A stretch of 64,000 nucleotides of DNA from Gordonia sp. KTR9 (GTDB lineage Bacteria > Actinomycetota > Actinomycetes > Mycobacteriales > Mycobacteriaceae). The stretch lies in the NCBI RefSeq assembly GCF_000143885.2, contig NC_018581.1, forward strand, positions 372,001 through 436,000, written 5' to 3'. Within the stretch, counting starts at the first letter, position 1. Every line of letters starts with the position of its first letter. Below the pieces are notes generated by a model. The model saw only the letters and a list, made by a program, of their open reading frames with translations, searched no databases and was not told the origin of the DNA. Of the stretch, positions 8,242 to 20,479 are shown one piece after another. A program made the position numbers and the translations under genes.

Positions 8242-9845
8242 CAGTTGCCCTCCGCATCAGGCTCGGCCACAGCCGGTTCGGGCGATTCGACGCCGACGGT
8301 GGTGAGCGTTGCCTGCACCGCGGGATCGATCAGATCGATCATCGGTTTCGGGTACACCCCCAGCCCGATGAGCAGGGCGAGGAGTGGTGCGACGACCACC
8401 AGCTCGCGTCCCGCCAGGTCACGCATCGGCGACGAGCGGGCATCGGGCGTCTTAGGCGGCCCGCCCATCATCCGCTGATAGGTCCAGAGGATGTAGATCG
8501 CCGAGAGGACGAGCGCCGAGCAGGCGACCACCGCGGCCACCGGGTATCGGGTGAATGTGCCGATGAGAACCAGGAATTCGCTGATGAAGGGGGCGAGCCC
8601 GGGGAGCGAGAGGGTGGCGAGCCCGGCGACCAGGAAGGTGCCCGCGAGGACTGGTGCGACCTTCTGCACCCCTCCGTAGTCGGCGATCAGGGTGCTCCCA
8701 CGGCGCGACACCAGGAACCCGGCGATGAGGAACAGTGCGGCGGTGGAGATCCCGTGGTTGACCATGTAGAGGGCCGAGCCGGTCTGGCCCTGGTCGGTCA
8801 TCACGAAGATCCCGAGGATGATGAAGCCGAAGTGGGAGATGGATGTGTAGGCGATCAGCCGCATCACGTCGGTCTGGCCGATCGCCAGGATCGCGCCGTA
8901 CACGATGCCGACCACGGCGAGTCCGCAGACGAGCGGCGCGAAATACTGTGACGCATCCGGGAACAGCTGCATGCAGAACCGCAGCATCGCGAAGGTCCCG
9001 ACCTTGTCCATCACTGCCATCATCAGTACCGCCGAGGCGGGAGTGGCAGCGACCGCGGCGTCGGGCAACCACGAGTGCAGCGGCCACAGCGGCGCCTTCA
9101 CCGCGAACGCGAACAGGAAGCCGAGGAACAGAAGCTTGGCCAGCCCGGTCGAATCGTCGATCTGTCCGCCGGCGACCGCGGCGGCGATGTCCGGCAGCGC
9201 GAAGGTCCCGCCACCGTCCGCGCCCACCCCGTCCTGCGCGGTCACCACGTAGAGCCCGATCACCGCGGCCAGCAGGAGGAGGCCACCGAAGAGGTTGTAC
9301 AGCAGGAACTTCACCGCCGCGGCCGATCGGTTCGGCCCGGTGCCGAACCCGCCGATCAGGAAGTACATCGGGATGAGCATCGCCTCGAAGAAGATGTAGA
9401 ACAGCAGCACGTCGAGGGCGACGAAGCTCATCAGCACCATCGCCTCGGTCGCGAGGAACAGTGCCAGATAGATGTGCGGGCCCTTCTGCGCGCGACCGCC
9501 CGAGCTGTCCAGCGAGCCGACGGATTCCGCATCGCGCCAGCCGGCGACGAGCAGCAGCGGCAGTAGCGCCGCGGTCAGCAGCACCAACACCAGTCCGATG
9601 CCGTCGAGACCGAGCGCGTACCGCGTGCCCAGCGCCGGTATCCAGCTGACGTCCTCGACGAACTGGTAGCGCTCGCCACCGGGATCGAAACCGATCGCGA
9701 GGCCGATCGCCAGGACGAGAACCGCCACGGACATCACGAGAGCGAACCACTTCGCGGCGGTCGCCCGGTGCGCCGGCACCGCCAGGACAAGCGCCGCGCC
9801 GACCGCGGGCGCGACCCAGAGGACGGTCAGCCAGGGGATGCTCAC
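8241..9845 (-). CDS. nuoM: NADH-quinone oxidoreductase subunit M
   Basis: Antiporter-like proton channel subunit of complex I, 534 aa, about 14 transmembrane helices. Recognisable segments include the Glu-containing [20 protein letters not shown] and the Lys helix [25 protein letters not shown]. The GTG start at 9845 ([10 protein letters not shown]) overlaps the nuoL TGA (GTGA). The stop overlaps the nuoN ATG. The same frame stays open far upstream inside nuoL, but that extension does not resemble protein of this family and is discarded. Confidence 0.95.
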   Translation of the reverse strand: MSIPWLTVLWVAPAVGAALVLAVPAHRATAAKWFALVMSVAVLVLAIGLAIGFDPGGERYQFVEDVSWIPALGTRYALGLDGIGLVLVLLTAALLPLLLVAGWRDAESVGSLDSSGGRAQKGPHIYLALFLATEAMVLMSFVALDVLLFYIFFEAMLIPMYFLIGGFGTGPNRSAAAVKFLLYNLFGGLLLLAAVIGLYVVTAQDGVGADGGGTFALPDIAAAVAGGQIDDSTGLAKLLFLGFLFAFAVKAPLWPLHSWLPDAAVAATPASAVLMMAVMDKVGTFAMLRFCMQLFPDASQYFAPLVCGLAVVGIVYGAILAIGQTDVMRLIAYTSISHFGFIILGIFVMTDQGQTGSALYMVNHGISTAALFLIAGFLVSRRGSTLIADYGGVQKVAPVLAGTFLVAGLATLSLPGLAPFISEFLVLIGTFTRYPVAAVVACSALVLSAIYILWTYQRMMGGPPKTPDARSSPMRDLAGRELVVVAPLLALLIGLGVYPKPMIDLIDPAVQATLTTVGVESPEPAVAEPDAEGN

Positions 9846-11755
9846 AGGACGTTCACCGCCATCACCAGGGCCACGATCACCGTGGTGCCCGCGAACATCG
9901 ACAGGGCGTAGGACCGGACATATCCGTTCTGCCAGCCCCGTATTCGACCCGACGCACCGGTCACCGCATCGCCGACGCCGCTGGTGAGTGCGTCGACCCC
10001 GTCGGACTCGACCGCGACCAACCCGGAGGTGAGGCGCCGGCCCGGCCGCATCAGCAGCTCTTCGTTGACGGCATCGCCGTACAGATCGCGGCGGGCAGCG
10101 ACGGTCAGCACGGACACGTCCTCGGGTGCGGTCACCGGCACCGCACGGGTCGCGTACTGACGGTAGGCGACGGCAACGCCGGCGGCGACCACGACGAGGA
10201 TGATCGCGGTCATCGCCCACACCGGGATGAGGTGGTGCGCAGTGTGTTCTCCGACAACGGGTTCGAGCCACGTCTCCAGCGATCCGCCGATGGCCAGGAG
10301 GCCGCCTGATGCGACGGAGCCGAGCGCGATCAGGATCATCGGACCGGTCATCACCCGCGGCGACTCGTGCGGATGCGGTACCGGCGCGTCGGTGCCGTCG
10401 TGCCAGCGCCTGTCGCCGAAGAAGGTCAGCAGCATGACCCGGGTCATGTAGAACGCGGTGATCCCGGCGCCGAGAAGTGCGGCGCCACCGAGGATCAACC
10501 CCTTGGCGCCACCGGCTCCGAACGCCGCCTCGATGATGTGATCCTTCGAGTAGAAGCCGGCGAACGGCGGCACGCCGATGATGGCGAGATAGCCGACACC
10601 GAAGGTGGCGAACGTGATCGGCATCAGGGTGCGCAGGCCACCGTAGCGGCGCATGTCGGTCTCGTCGTTCATGCCGTGCATCACCGAACCCGCGCCCAGG
10701 AACAGCCCCGCCTTGAAGAAGCCGTGGGTCAGCAGGTGCATGATGGCGAACGCGTAACCGGCCGGCCCGAGCCCGGCGGCCAGGACCATGTACCCGATCT
10801 GGCTCATCGTCGACGCGGCCAGCGCCTTCTTGATGTCGTCTTTCGCGCAACCGATGATCGCACCGAACAGCAAGGTGACCGCGCCGACGACCACGACCCC
10901 TGCCTGGGCGGCGGGGGCGAGGTCGAAGATCGGGCCCGAGCGGACGATGAGATAGACGCCCGCGGTCACCATGGTCGCGGCGTGGATCAGGGCCGACACC
11001 GGTGTCGGGCCCTCCATCGCGTCGCCAAGCCAGGACTGCAGCGGTACCTGCGCCGACTTGCCGCACGCCGCGAGGAGCAGTACGAAACCCAGTGCGGTGA
11101 GCGTGGTCTCGCCCGCCTGCGAGGCGCCGTCGAAGACGGCGGTGAAGGACACCGACCCGAACGTGGCGAACATGATCATCAGGCCGACGGCCAGCCCGAT
11201 GTCGCCGACCCGGTTCACGACGAACGCCTTCTTCGCCGCGGTCGCCGCCGACGGCTTGTACTGCCAGAAGCCGATCAGCAGGTAAGACGCGAGCCCGACG
11301 CCTTCCCAGCCGAGATACAGACCCAGGTAGTTGTCGGCGAGGACGAGCACCAGCATGGCCGCGAGGAACAGATTGAGGTAGGCGAAGAATCGACGACGAT
11401 CGGGATCGTGCTGCATGTAGCCGATCGAATAGACATGGATGAGTGAACCGACGCCGGTGATCAGCAGGACGAAGCACATCGACAACTGGTCGAGGCGCAA
11501 CCCGAAGTCGACCTGCAGCTCGCCCACCGGTACCCAACTGAAGAGGACGTCCGACACGGCGCGGTCGTCGGCGGAACGGGACACCATGCCGGTGAACATG
11601 ATCAGCGCGACCGCGAACGACGCGATCGCCAGACCCGTACCGAGCAGGTGCCCCCACCGGTCGGTCGCGCGTCCGCCGAGGAGCAGGATCGCGGCACCCA
11701 CGAGCGGCAGTGCGGGAATCGACCAGAGCAGTGACGCAGTGAGTTCGGCGTTCAC
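9842..11755 (-). CDS. nuoL: NADH-quinone oxidoreductase subunit L
   Basis: Distal proton-pumping membrane subunit of complex I, 637 aa, with the amphipathic lateral-helix C-terminus expected of NuoL. Family motifs are visible: [47 protein letters not shown] and [22 protein letters not shown] at 11758 and a GTG at 11755 are adjacent. The GTG is preferred because AGAGGAGGA lies a few bases upstream. It overlaps nuoM by GTGA and follows nuoK after about 10 nt. Confidence 0.95.
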   Translation of the reverse strand: MNAELTASLLWSIPALPLVGAAILLLGGRATDRWGHLLGTGLAIASFAVALIMFTGMVSRSADDRAVSDVLFSWVPVGELQVDFGLRLDQLSMCFVLLITGVGSLIHVYSIGYMQHDPDRRRFFAYLNLFLAAMLVLVLADNYLGLYLGWEGVGLASYLLIGFWQYKPSAATAAKKAFVVNRVGDIGLAVGLMIMFATFGSVSFTAVFDGASQAGETTLTALGFVLLLAACGKSAQVPLQSWLGDAMEGPTPVSALIHAATMVTAGVYLIVRSGPIFDLAPAAQAGVVVVGAVTLLFGAIIGCAKDDIKKALAASTMSQIGYMVLAAGLGPAGYAFAIMHLLTHGFFKAGLFLGAGSVMHGMNDETDMRRYGGLRTLMPITFATFGVGYLAIIGVPPFAGFYSKDHIIEAAFGAGGAKGLILGGAALLGAGITAFYMTRVMLLTFFGDRRWHDGTDAPVPHPHESPRVMTGPMILIALGSVASGGLLAIGGSLETWLEPVVGEHTAHHLIPVWAMTAIILVVVAAGVAVAYRQYATRAVPVTAPEDVSVLTVAARRDLYGDAVNEELLMRPGRRLTSGLVAVESDGVDALTSGVGDAVTGASGRIRGWQNGYVRSYALSMFAGTTVIVALVMAVNVL

Positions 11756-11765
11756 CAATCCTCCT

Positions 11766-12065
11766 CTACCGCTTCAGCAGATCCGCGTCGTCGACCGACG
11801 CCGACCGGCGCGATCGGAAGATGGTCATGATGATCGCCAGTCCGACCACCACTTCAGCCGCGGCGACGACCATCGTGAAGAAGGCGATCACCTGGCCGTC
11901 GAACGACTGGTTCATCCGGGCGAAGGTGACGAAGGCGAGGTTGGCCGCGTTGAGCATCAGCTCGATGCACATGAAGACGATGATCGCGTTGCGTCGCAGC
12001 AGTACTCCGGCGGCGCCGATGGTGAACAACAGCGCCGCGAGGTAGAGGTAGTTCTCCGGGTTCAC
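11766..12065 (-). CDS. nuoK: NADH-quinone oxidoreductase subunit K
   Basis: Small complex I membrane subunit of 99 aa with three transmembrane helices. The helix Glu residues important for proton transfer are present ([16 protein letters not shown] and [17 protein letters not shown]). GTG start at 12065 ([14 protein letters not shown]) overlaps the nuoJ TGA in GTGA. The reading frame continues upstream without a family match. Confidence 0.95.
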   Translation of the reverse strand: MNPENYLYLAALLFTIGAAGVLLRRNAIIVFMCIELMLNAANLAFVTFARMNQSFDGQVIAFFTMVVAAAEVVVGLAIIMTIFRSRRSASVDDADLLKR

Positions 12066-12850
12066 CGGCCACCCCCCGGCTCCTCGGGTGTGTGGGCGCG
12101 AAGTGTCCGCGCGGCCAGGATGGCGTTCACCGACAAGTCCGACGGGGAGCCGTCGGGCAGGCGTGCCGGCACGTCGACCGCATTGTGTCGCGCATAGACG
12201 CCAGGTGTCGGCAGCGGGGTCAGGTTCACCCCACTGCGGAACCGCGCCTGCGACAGTTCCTTCTGGGTGAGCCGCGGTCCGAAGCGTTCCCGGTGCGCCA
12301 GCACCATGGCGCCCAGCGTCGCGGCGATGAGGAGCGCGCCGGTGAGCTCGAAGGCCCACAGGTAGCGGACGAAGATCAGCTCGGCGATGGCCTCGACGGC
12401 GTCGTCGCTGCCCGCGGCCATCGCGTCGGGGGCGGTGGCTCCAGTGACGACTCCGACGGTGGCGCTGCCGATCCCGGCGATCAGCAGAACCCCGAAGCCG
12501 AGTCCGATCAACGCGGCGGACACCCGCTGACCGCGCAACGTCTCGCGCAACGAGTCCGACGAGTCGACGCCGATCAGCATGATGACGAACAGGAACAGCA
12601 TCATCACCGCGCCGGTGTAGACCACCACCTGCACGACACCCAGGAACAGTGCCCCCTGCGCGACGTAGAAGACCGCGAGCACGATCATCGTGGTGGCCAG
12701 GAAGATCGCCGAATAGACGGCTTTGGTGGCGAAGACGACGCCCAGAGCGCCTGCGACGGCGACGGTTCCGAGAACCCAGAACTGGATCGCCTCACCGGTT
12801 GAGGTGCGAACCGCCTCGTCGGCGAGCCACAGGGTGTCCGCGGCGGTCAT
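12062..12850 (-). CDS. nuoJ: NADH-quinone oxidoreductase subunit J
   Basis: Complex I membrane subunit of 262 aa. Five hydrophobic helices lie in the first about 180 residues, including the conserved [23 protein letters not shown] with the pi-bulge region. A hydrophilic C-terminal tail (after about 190) is typical of actinobacterial NuoJ. ATG at 12850 overlaps the nuoI stop (ATGA), and its own stop overlaps nuoK. Confidence 0.95.
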   Translation of the reverse strand: MTAADTLWLADEAVRTSTGEAIQFWVLGTVAVAGALGVVFATKAVYSAIFLATTMIVLAVFYVAQGALFLGVVQVVVYTGAVMMLFLFVIMLIGVDSSDSLRETLRGQRVSAALIGLGFGVLLIAGIGSATVGVVTGATAPDAMAAGSDDAVEAIAELIFVRYLWAFELTGALLIAATLGAMVLAHRERFGPRLTQKELSQARFRSGVNLTPLPTPGVYARHNAVDVPARLPDGSPSDLSVNAILAARTLRAHTPEEPGGGR

Positions 12851-13410
12851 GGTTGCGTCTCCCGGTGACCCCGGACCGTCGGAACCGGCAGGTCCACGCG
12901 GCCGTCGGCGCTCACCTCACCCCGGTAGTAGTTCTCCTCGGTGGAGCCCGGGGCCATCGCATGCGGCGGCGCCTCGACGCCGGGTTGCAGCGGAGCGAGC
13001 AGACGGTCCTTCTCGTAGATGAGGTCGACGCGATTGTCGTCGGCGAGCTCGTAGTCGTTGGTCATCGTCAGCGCTCGCGTGGGGCACGCCTCGATGCACA
13101 GCCCGCAACCGATGCACCGCAAGTAGTTGATCTGGTAGACGCGGCCGTACCGTTCGCCAGGTGAGTAGCGCTCCTCGAAGGTGTTGTCGGCGCCCTCGAC
13201 ATAGATCGCATCCGCCGGACAGGCCCAGGCGCACAGCTCGCACCCGATGCACTTCTCCAGGCCGTCGGGATGCCGGTTCAACTGGTGGCGGCCGTGGTAT
13301 CGCGCGGCGGTGGGTCGCTTCTCCTCTGGATACTGCTCGGTGATCGTCGGCTGGAACATGCCGCCGAAGGTGACACGCAAACCGCTCACGGGTTTCAGGA
13401 AGTCAGGCAT
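12847..13410 (-). CDS. nuoI: NADH-quinone oxidoreductase subunit I
   Basis: Peripheral-arm ferredoxin-like subunit, 187 aa, carrying clusters N6a and N6b that pass electrons toward NuoB. Two CxxCxxCxxxCP motifs are intact: [16 protein letters not shown] and [16 protein letters not shown]. The ATG at 13410 lies 8 bp inside the end of nuoH. The stop overlaps nuoJ in ATGA. Confidence 0.96.
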   Translation of the reverse strand: MPDFLKPVSGLRVTFGGMFQPTITEQYPEEKRPTAARYHGRHQLNRHPDGLEKCIGCELCAWACPADAIYVEGADNTFEERYSPGERYGRVYQINYLRCIGCGLCIEACPTRALTMTNDYELADDNRVDLIYEKDRLLAPLQPGVEAPPHAMAPGSTEENYYRGEVSADGRVDLPVPTVRGHRETQP

Positions 13411-14737
13411 CGGTGGTCTCCCTGTTCGCTGTCGGATCGGTGACGGGTGTGCCCGGCTCGGATGTGGTCCCCGGTCGGATCACCTGACCGGGCATCGGCG
13501 GAACGGGGAATCCGCCTGCCATCGGGTCGAACTCGTCGGGTGCGGCCGGGTCTCCGGACTCATCCGCCGCATCAGGGGTGTCGGGAATCCTCATCAGCCG
13601 CAAGACCGCGTAGGCGATCAGACCCGTGACCACGAGCCCGGCTCCCGCGGACACGAGTGCCCGGGTGAGGTCGGCGTCCTCACCGGCGAACGCGGCCCGG
13701 ATGATCGCGACGACCATCACCCAGGTGAGCGAGATGGGGATCAGGACCTTCCAGCCCAGGTTCATGAACTGGTCGTACCGCAAGCGCGGCAGGCTGGTTC
13801 GCAGCCAGATGAACACGAACAGGAACACCCACACCTTCAACGTGAACCAGAGCACGGGCCACCAACCGGAGTTGGCCCAGTCGAAGGCGCTCACCGGCCA
13901 CGGCGCCTGCCAACCGCCCAGGAACAGGGTGGTGGCGAGCGCGGAGACGGTGACCATGTTGATGTACTCGGCGAGCATGAACATCGCGAACTTCAACGAC
14001 GAGTACTCGGTGTGGAACCCGCCGACCAGCTCGCCCTCGGCCTCGGGCAGATCGAAGGGTGCCCGGTTGGTCTCACCGACCATCGAGATGGCGTAGATGA
14101 CGAACGAGGGCAGGAGCAGCAGTACATACCAGTGGTGCTCCTGCGCGGCAACGATTCCCGATGTCGACATGGTCGCGGCGTCGAGGAACACCGCGGCGAA
14201 GGTGAGTCCCATGGCGATCTCGTAGGAGATGACCTGGGCCGTCGACCGGAGGCCACCGAGCAGTGGATACGTGGAGCCCGACGACCAGCCGGCCAGCACG
14301 ATCCCGTAGACGCCCACCGATGTCACGGCCAGGACATACAGGACCCCGACCGGGAGGTCGGTGAGCTGCAACGGTGTCTGGTGACCGAACACCGACACCA
14401 TCGGCCCGAACGGGATGACCGCGAAGGCCATCACCGCCGGAACGACCGCGATGATCGGCGCCAGCAGGTAGATTACCTTGTCGACGCCGGTGGGGATGAT
14501 CCCTTCCTTGAGTGCGAGCTTGACCCCGTCGGCAAGGCTCTGCAGGATTCCCTTGGGGCCGACCCGGTTCGGACCGATCCGGGTCTGCATGCGGGCCATG
14601 ATCTTTCGTTCCAGCAGTATCGCGACGAGCGGATTGATGACGAGGAACGCGAACACCGCCACCGCCTTGGCGACGACGAGCCAGATCGGATCGAGCCCGA
14701 AGTCGTCGAGGGTGGGGTAGTCGACGGCGAGTGTCAC
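13403..14737 (-). CDS. nuoH: NADH-quinone oxidoreductase subunit H
   Basis: Membrane subunit at the quinone-binding junction of complex I, 444 aa. It shows the NuoH signatures [23 protein letters not shown] and [24 protein letters not shown]. The C-terminus carries a Pro/Gly/Asp-rich cytoplasmic tail of about 65 residues, common in actinobacteria. GTG start at 14737 ([17 protein letters not shown]) overlaps the nuoG stop by GTGA. The longer open frame upstream is an antisense-type artefact inside nuoG. Confidence 0.96.
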   Translation of the reverse strand: MTLAVDYPTLDDFGLDPIWLVVAKAVAVFAFLVINPLVAILLERKIMARMQTRIGPNRVGPKGILQSLADGVKLALKEGIIPTGVDKVIYLLAPIIAVVPAVMAFAVIPFGPMVSVFGHQTPLQLTDLPVGVLYVLAVTSVGVYGIVLAGWSSGSTYPLLGGLRSTAQVISYEIAMGLTFAAVFLDAATMSTSGIVAAQEHHWYVLLLLPSFVIYAISMVGETNRAPFDLPEAEGELVGGFHTEYSSLKFAMFMLAEYINMVTVSALATTLFLGGWQAPWPVSAFDWANSGWWPVLWFTLKVWVFLFVFIWLRTSLPRLRYDQFMNLGWKVLIPISLTWVMVVAIIRAAFAGEDADLTRALVSAGAGLVVTGLIAYAVLRLMRIPDTPDAADESGDPAAPDEFDPMAGGFPVPPMPGQVIRPGTTSEPGTPVTDPTANRETTDA

Positions 14738-17157
14738 GGGGCACCCCCTGCGGTGTCGTCTGTGATGTCGACCGGTGCTGGAGCCGGCGCGAGGGCGACG
14801 AGATCCCCCTCCTGTGCGCGGAGCGCCGCGTGGACGTGCGAGCCGGGTGAGAACAGCGGGAGCCAGACCACCCGGTCGGGCATGTCGGTGATCTCCACCG
14901 GAAGGGTGATGGCGCCGTCGGCGGTGCTGACGCGGAGACGGCCACCCGCCGCGACACCGGCTTCGGCTGCGGTGGAGCGCGCCAGCCGAGCCACCGGCGG
15001 GCGGGCGGTACCGGCGAGGTACGGCTCCCCGTCTTGCATCCGTCCCTCGTCGAGCAGCATGTGCCAGCCGGCCAGGACCGCCTGGCCGGCGGCCGGAGTG
15101 CGCTGCGGCATGTCGACGGCATCGACGGCGGGCCGCCGGCCCGACCACCCACCGATCCGTCGCAGGTCGATGTGGATGGTCGCCACATCGCCACATCGGA
15201 GGTCGACACCCATCTGCCGGGCGATCGCGTCGAGGATGCGGTGGTCGGACAGATGGCCGGAATCCTTCAGGGCGGTGGTGAAGCTCCGCGGGCGGCCCTC
15301 CCAGTCGACGAACGTGCCCTCTTTCTCGGCGACGACGGCGGTCGGGAACACCACGTCCGCGGACCGCGTGACAGCGCTGTGGCGTTGCTCGAGGCTGACG
15401 ACGAACGGGGCGGCGGCGAGCGCCTCGGTCGCCGCGGTGGGGTCGGGGAGGTCGTCGATGTCCACACCGGCGATCAGCAGCGAGAGTCCGTAGCGCGCGG
15501 CATCGATGATCCCGGCGGTGTCTCGGCCGGGCCGTGGGTCGAGGTCGGTGCCCCAGATGTCGGCCACCGGCGTACGGGCGGCGTCGTCGTCGAGCGGGCG
15601 CCCTCCGGGCAGGAGTCCCGGCAGGGCTCCCGCCTCGAGTGCGCCCCGTTCGCCCGCGCGTCGCGGGATCCACGCCAGTCGGGCGCCGGTGCGCTCGGCC
15701 AGCTGCGTGGCCGCGAGCAGCGCACCGGGCCGGGTGGCGAGCCGTTCGCCGACGACGATGACCGAACCGGGTGGCTCGAGGTGGGCGAGCACCGCCTCCG
15801 ACCGCAGCACCCGGGCCTCGTCACCCGGCACGGTCGGGAAGAGCGTGGCGTCGAGTTTGGTTGCGCCTCGGCTCGCGAACGGGGCGAGCGTCGCGACGCG
15901 CTGACCCGAGGTGCGGACCGCGCGCCGGAGACGCAGGAAGACGATCGGGGACTCCTCCTCGGGTTCGAACCCGGCGAGCAGCACCGCGGGCGCGCTCGAC
16001 AGGTCCTCGTAGGTGGTCTCGAGCCCGCGCCCGGCGACGCGGGCGGCGAGGAAGGCGGCCTCCTCGGCGCTGTGGCTGCGGGCGCGGAAGTCGATGTCGT
16101 TCGTGCGCAACACGATCCGCGCGAATCGTGAGTACGCGTAGGCGTCCTCGACGGTCAGCCGGCCGCCGGTGAGAACACCGGTGTTGCCCAGCGATCGGGA
16201 CAACCCCTCGCTCGCGACGCGCACCGCGTGCGCCCAGGACACCTCACGCAGTTCGCCGTGCCGGTCCCGGACGAGTGGAGCGGTGATCCGCTCCGCCGAC
16301 GACGCGTAGGCGAACGCCCAGCGTCCCTTGTCGCAGTTCCACTCCGAGTTGACCTCGGGGTCGTCGCCGGCGAGCCGTCGAAGGACCTTGCCGCGGCGGT
16401 GATCGGTGCGCTGGGCGCAGCCACTGGCGCAGTGCTCGCACACGCTCGGCGTCGACACCAGGTCGAAAGGGCGCGCGCGGAACCGGTACTGCGCGCCCGT
16501 CAGCGCACCGACCGGGCAGATCTGGACGGTGTTCCCGGAGAAGTAGGAGTCGAACGGCTCGTCGGCGTAGATGCTGACCTGTTGCAGCGCACCGCGATCC
16601 GCGAGCTCGATGAGCGGATCACCCGCGACCTGCGTGGAGAATCGGGTGCAGCGGGCACACAGCACGCACCGCTCCCGGTCGAGCAGGACCTCCGACGACA
16701 GCGGGACCGGCTTGGTGAAGGTCCGCTTGACGCCGTCGAACCTGGACTCCGCGCGCCCGGCCGACATCGCCTGGTTCTGCAGGGGGCACTCGCCGCCCTT
16801 GTCGCACACCGGACAGTCCAGGGGGTGATTGATCAGGAGGAGCTCCATCACCCCGCGCTGGGCTCCCGCCGCGATCTCGGAACTGAGCTGTGTCCGCACG
16901 ACCATCCCCTCGGTGGCCACGGTCGTGCACGACGCGAGCGGCTTCCGCTGTCCCTCGACCTCGACGAGGCATTGCCGGCAGGCGCCGACCGGTTCCAGGA
17001 GCGGGTGGTCGCAGAACCGCGGGATCGTGATCCCGATCTGCTCGGCCGCACGGATGACCAAGGTGCCCTTGGGAACCCGGACAACACGGTCGTCGATCGT
17101 GATGCCCACCAGGTTGTCTGTCTCGGTCGCCGGACCGCTGCCGTGAACCAGTGTCAT
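14734..17157 (-). CDS. nuoG: NADH-quinone oxidoreductase subunit G
   Basis: Large iron-sulfur subunit of the NADH arm, 807 aa. The N-terminal 2Fe-2S site ([15 protein letters not shown]...C), the [14 protein letters not shown] and [11 protein letters not shown] sites and a later CPVGAL Cys are all visible. A molybdopterin-oxidoreductase-like domain follows, with CEHCASGC and WNCDKGR supplying ligands for the extra N7 cluster. ATG at 17157 ([15 protein letters not shown]) overlaps the upstream stop by ATGA. It receives electrons from NuoF. Confidence 0.95.
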   Translation of the reverse strand: MTLVHGSGPATETDNLVGITIDDRVVRVPKGTLVIRAAEQIGITIPRFCDHPLLEPVGACRQCLVEVEGQRKPLASCTTVATEGMVVRTQLSSEIAAGAQRGVMELLLINHPLDCPVCDKGGECPLQNQAMSAGRAESRFDGVKRTFTKPVPLSSEVLLDRERCVLCARCTRFSTQVAGDPLIELADRGALQQVSIYADEPFDSYFSGNTVQICPVGALTGAQYRFRARPFDLVSTPSVCEHCASGCAQRTDHRRGKVLRRLAGDDPEVNSEWNCDKGRWAFAYASSAERITAPLVRDRHGELREVSWAHAVRVASEGLSRSLGNTGVLTGGRLTVEDAYAYSRFARIVLRTNDIDFRARSHSAEEAAFLAARVAGRGLETTYEDLSSAPAVLLAGFEPEEESPIVFLRLRRAVRTSGQRVATLAPFASRGATKLDATLFPTVPGDEARVLRSEAVLAHLEPPGSVIVVGERLATRPGALLAATQLAERTGARLAWIPRRAGERGALEAGALPGLLPGGRPLDDDAARTPVADIWGTDLDPRPGRDTAGIIDAARYGLSLLIAGVDIDDLPDPTAATEALAAAPFVVSLEQRHSAVTRSADVVFPTAVVAEKEGTFVDWEGRPRSFTTALKDSGHLSDHRILDAIARQMGVDLRCGDVATIHIDLRRIGGWSGRRPAVDAVDMPQRTPAAGQAVLAGWHMLLDEGRMQDGEPYLAGTARPPVARLARSTAAEAGVAAGGRLRVSTADGAITLPVEITDMPDRVVWLPLFSPGSHVHAALRAQEGDLVALAPAPAPVDITDDTAGGAP

Positions 17158-19169
17158 CGGACGCCTCCCGACCAGACGGTCGACCGTGAGTGATCGAACG
17201 GGCACCCGTGGTCGAGGTGAGCCAGATACTCGTCGCGGAAGTACTCCAACGACGACACGATCGGGCTGCCCGCGCCGTCCCCGAGAGCGCAGAACGACTT
17301 GCCGACGACGCTGTTGGTGACGTCGGCGAGGGTGTCGAGGTCCGCGGCGGTCCCGCCCTCGTGCTCGAGACGACGGAGCAGTTGCACCAGCCAGTACGTA
17401 CCTTCGCGGCACGGGGTGCATTTCCCGCAGGACTCGTGTTCGTAGAACTCCGTCCACCGCAGAACGGCGCCGACCACACACGTCGTCTCGTCGAAGATCT
17501 GCAGGGCCTTGGTGCCGAGCATCGACCCGGCCGCGGCGACGCCCTCGTAGTCGAGCGGGACGTCGAGGTGCTCCGGCGTCAGCATCGGCGTCGACGACCC
17601 GCCCGGCGTCCAGAACTTCAGCTCGTGCCCGGCGCGCACCCCGCCGGCGCGATCGAGCAGTTCCCGTAGCGAGATTCCCAGCGGCGCTTCGTACTGTCCG
17701 GGACGGGTCACATGGCCCGACAGCGAGTAGAGGGTGAACCCGGGCGACTTCTCGGTGCCCATGGACCGGAACCAGTCGACGCCGTTACGGACGATCGACG
17801 GGACACTCGCGATCGACTCCACGTTGTTCACGACCGTCGGACTCGCATACAGCCCGGCGACCGCCGGGAAGGGCGGGCGCAGGCGGGGCTGTCCCCGTCG
17901 GCCCTCGAGCGAATCGAGCAGTGCGGTTTCCTCGCCGCAGATGTAGGCACCCGCGCCGGCGTGGACGACCAGTTCGAGGTCGAAGCCCGAACCCAGGATG
18001 TCGGCGCCGAGATAACCAGCGGCGTAGGCCTCGTCGACGGCGGTGCGCAATCGCCGGAGAACCGAGGCGACTTCGCCGCGTACGTAGATGAACGCGTGGT
18101 GAGCCCGGATGGCATGGGCCGCGATGATCACGCCCTCCACGAGGGTGTGCGGCGACGCGAGCATCAGCGGCATGTCCTTGCAGGTACCGGGCTCGGACTC
18201 GTCGGCGTTGACCACGAGATAGTGCGGGATGGTCTCGTCGCCCTGGGGGATGAACGACCACTTCATGCCCACCGGGAAGCCGGCGCCGCCGCGGCCGCGG
18301 AGTCCGGCGGCCTTGACCATCTCGATGATGTCGTCGGGCGGAGTCCGCAACGCGGTCGACAACGCGCGATAGCCGTTGTGGCGTCGGTAATTTTCGAGGG
18401 TCCAGGATTCCGGCTCGCTCCAGTGGCGGGACAGGACCGGGGCCTCCGGAGGTTCGGGCTCGGGGTCGGGTGCTGCACTCGTCGGCTGCTCGGCCGGGGC
18501 CGGCGCGACCACCCCGGCAAGGTCCCGTTCGGTCTCTCGGAACGATCGCACCGGACCGGTTCCGCGAGCCGGGGTGACCTCGACGCCGGCACGGAGGTCC
18601 TCGATCAGCTCGATGGTCGACTCCGGGGTCTGGTCGTCGAAGAACTCCCAGTTGACCATCACCACCGGCGCGAAATCGCAGGCCGCGTTGCACTCGACGT
18701 GTTCGACGGTGATGCGGTGGTCGGCTGTGGTGTCCCCGGGTTCGACGCCGAGGTGGTCGCAGACCGAGCGCAGGATCTCGTCGCCGCCGAGGGTCGCGCA
18801 GAGGGTGTTGGTGCAGACGCCGACCAGGTACTCGCCGGTGGGTGTGCGCCGGTACATCGAGTAGAAGGTGGCGACCGAGGCCACCTGTGCGGGCGTCAGA
18901 TCCAGTAGCGCGGCGCAGAACTCGATGCCGGCGCGCGTGAGGCGGCCGTCCTGGGACTGGACCAGGTGCAGCAGCGGCAGCAGCGCCGATCGAGCCTGCG
19001 GGTAGCGGGCCACGATCGGCCGGGCCTGTGTTTCGAGGTGCTCGGCGACCTCGACCGGGTAGTCCGTCGGGCCGTCGAAGACGATGGGTGGGACCGGGGT
19101 GGCGTGCGCCGGCGCCGATCCCTCCGGCGGCGGTGCGGTGCTCAGGTCCACGAACACGGGATCGGTCAT
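17154..19169 (-). CDS. nuoEF: Fused NADH-quinone oxidoreductase subunits E and F
   Basis: A single 671-aa frame joins NuoE and NuoF, which are normally separate. Residues about 1-218 are NuoE, a thioredoxin-like 2Fe-2S protein with ligands C119, C124, C160 and C164. Residues 221-245 form a Pro/Ala/Glu-rich linker ([20 protein letters not shown]). Residues about 246-671 are NuoF, with the NADH site GRGGAGF, the FMN site [19 protein letters not shown] and the 4Fe-4S ligands CGKCTPC plus a downstream FCALGDG Cys. No stop or frameshift separates the two. In-frame GTG codons near 18512 could still allow internal initiation of a free NuoF. ATG at 19169 overlaps nuoD by ATGA. Confidence 0.93.
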   Translation of the reverse strand: MTDPVFVDLSTAPPPEGSAPAHATPVPPIVFDGPTDYPVEVAEHLETQARPIVARYPQARSALLPLLHLVQSQDGRLTRAGIEFCAALLDLTPAQVASVATFYSMYRRTPTGEYLVGVCTNTLCATLGGDEILRSVCDHLGVEPGDTTADHRITVEHVECNAACDFAPVVMVNWEFFDDQTPESTIELIEDLRAGVEVTPARGTGPVRSFRETERDLAGVVAPAPAEQPTSAAPDPEPEPPEAPVLSRHWSEPESWTLENYRRHNGYRALSTALRTPPDDIIEMVKAAGLRGRGGAGFPVGMKWSFIPQGDETIPHYLVVNADESEPGTCKDMPLMLASPHTLVEGVIIAAHAIRAHHAFIYVRGEVASVLRRLRTAVDEAYAAGYLGADILGSGFDLELVVHAGAGAYICGEETALLDSLEGRRGQPRLRPPFPAVAGLYASPTVVNNVESIASVPSIVRNGVDWFRSMGTEKSPGFTLYSLSGHVTRPGQYEAPLGISLRELLDRAGGVRAGHELKFWTPGGSSTPMLTPEHLDVPLDYEGVAAAGSMLGTKALQIFDETTCVVGAVLRWTEFYEHESCGKCTPCREGTYWLVQLLRRLEHEGGTAADLDTLADVTNSVVGKSFCALGDGAGSPIVSSLEYFRDEYLAHLDHGCPFDHSRSTVWSGGVR

Positions 19170-20479
19170 CGGTCCACGCCTCCCATCACGGGGTCGATGC
19201 TGGCCACCGCCGTGATGACGTCGGCGACCATCCCGCCTTCGCACATCGCGGCGACCGCTTGCAGATTCGTGAACGACGGGTCGCGGAAGTGGACGCGGTA
19301 CGGACGGGTGCCGCCGTCGCTGACCATGTGGACGCCGAGTTCGCCCCGCGGTGATTCGACGGCGATGTAACACTGGCCGGCCGGGACGCGCATGCCCTCG
19401 GTCACCAGTTTGAAGTGGTGGATGAGAGCCTCCATGGAGGTCCCCATGATCCGCGCGATGTGCTCGGGCGAATTGCCCAGTCCATCCGGCCCCAGCGCGA
19501 GGTCGGCAGGCCAGGCGAGTTTGCGGTCGGCGACCATCACCGGCCCCGGACGCAGGCGTTCCAGGCACTGTTCGACGATGCGGATCGATTCGCGCATCTC
19601 CCGGACGCGGATCAGGTAGCGGCCGTACGAATCGCACGTGTCCTCGGTGATGACGTCGAACTCGTAGTCCTCGTAACCGCAGTATGGTTCGGCCCGGCGC
19701 AGGTCGTGCGGATAACCGGCCGACCGCAACACCGGGCCGGTGATCCCGAGTGCCATGCAGCCGGTGAGATCCAGGTAACCGACGCCCTGGGTCCTCGCCT
19801 TCCAGATGTAGTTGTCGGTCAGCAGATCTCCGAGTTCGTCCAGGCGGCCGGGGAGCTGGCGGATCACCTCGGCGACACGTTCGACACCATCCGCCGGGAG
19901 GTCCTGTGCGACACCCCCGGGCCGGATGTAGGCGTGGTTCATCCGGAGGCCGGTGATGAGTTCGAACAGGTCGAGGATCATCTCCCGTTCGCGGAATCCG
20001 AGGAACATCGCCGTGACGGCACCGAGTTCCATTCCGCCGGTGGCCAATGCGACGAGGTGGCTGGAGATGCGGTTGAGTTCCATCAGCATCACCCGGATGA
20101 CGGTGGCACGCTCCGGGATGTCGTCGGTGATGCCGAGGAGTTTCTCGACACCGAGGCAGTAGGCGGTCTCGTTGAAGAACGGCGACAGGTAGTCCATCCG
20201 CGTGACGAACGTGACGCCCTGAGTCCAGTTGCGGTACTCCAGGTTCTTCTCGATCCCGGTGTGCAGGTACCCGATTCCGCAGCGGGCCTCGGTGACGGTC
20301 TCGCCCTCGATCTCGAGGATCAGACGCAGGACCCCGTGTGTCGACGGGTGTTGCGGACCCATGTTGACGACGATGCGTTCGTCACCGGGTTGTTGTTCGG
20401 CGCGGGTGCGGACGTCGGACACGATCGAGTCCCAGTCCTGCCCGGACACGGTGTAGGTGCGTGTGTGGGTGTCGGTCAT
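19166..20479 (-). CDS. nuoD: NADH-quinone oxidoreductase subunit D
   Basis: 49-kDa quinone-site subunit of complex I, 437 aa. It contains the conserved [15 protein letters not shown] near the N-terminus, [16 protein letters not shown] and the [10 protein letters not shown] segment. It is not fused to NuoC, unlike in E. coli. ATG at 20479 shares one base with the nuoC stop, and its stop overlaps the nuoEF start. Confidence 0.97.
   Translation of the reverse strand: MTDTHTRTYTVSGQDWDSIVSDVRTRAEQQPGDERIVVNMGPQHPSTHGVLRLILEIEGETVTEARCGIGYLHTGIEKNLEYRNWTQGVTFVTRMDYLSPFFNETAYCLGVEKLLGITDDIPERATVIRVMLMELNRISSHLVALATGGMELGAVTAMFLGFREREMILDLFELITGLRMNHAYIRPGGVAQDLPADGVERVAEVIRQLPGRLDELGDLLTDNYIWKARTQGVGYLDLTGCMALGITGPVLRSAGYPHDLRRAEPYCGYEDYEFDVITEDTCDSYGRYLIRVREMRESIRIVEQCLERLRPGPVMVADRKLAWPADLALGPDGLGNSPEHIARIMGTSMEALIHHFKLVTEGMRVPAGQCYIAVESPRGELGVHMVSDGGTRPYRVHFRDPSFTNLQAVAAMCEGGMVADVITAVASIDPVMGGVDR

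Noticed and set aside
8241..11657. A 1138-codon minus-strand frame continuing upstream from nuoM through nuoL
   Set aside because: Its upstream part is Arg/Gly/His-rich and overlaps nuoL in another frame. Only the part from 9845 matches NuoM. Long empty frames are expected in high-GC DNA.
13247..15493. A 748-codon plus-strand frame opposite nuoH and nuoG
   Set aside because: No recognisable motifs, and it covers conserved complex I genes on the other strand.
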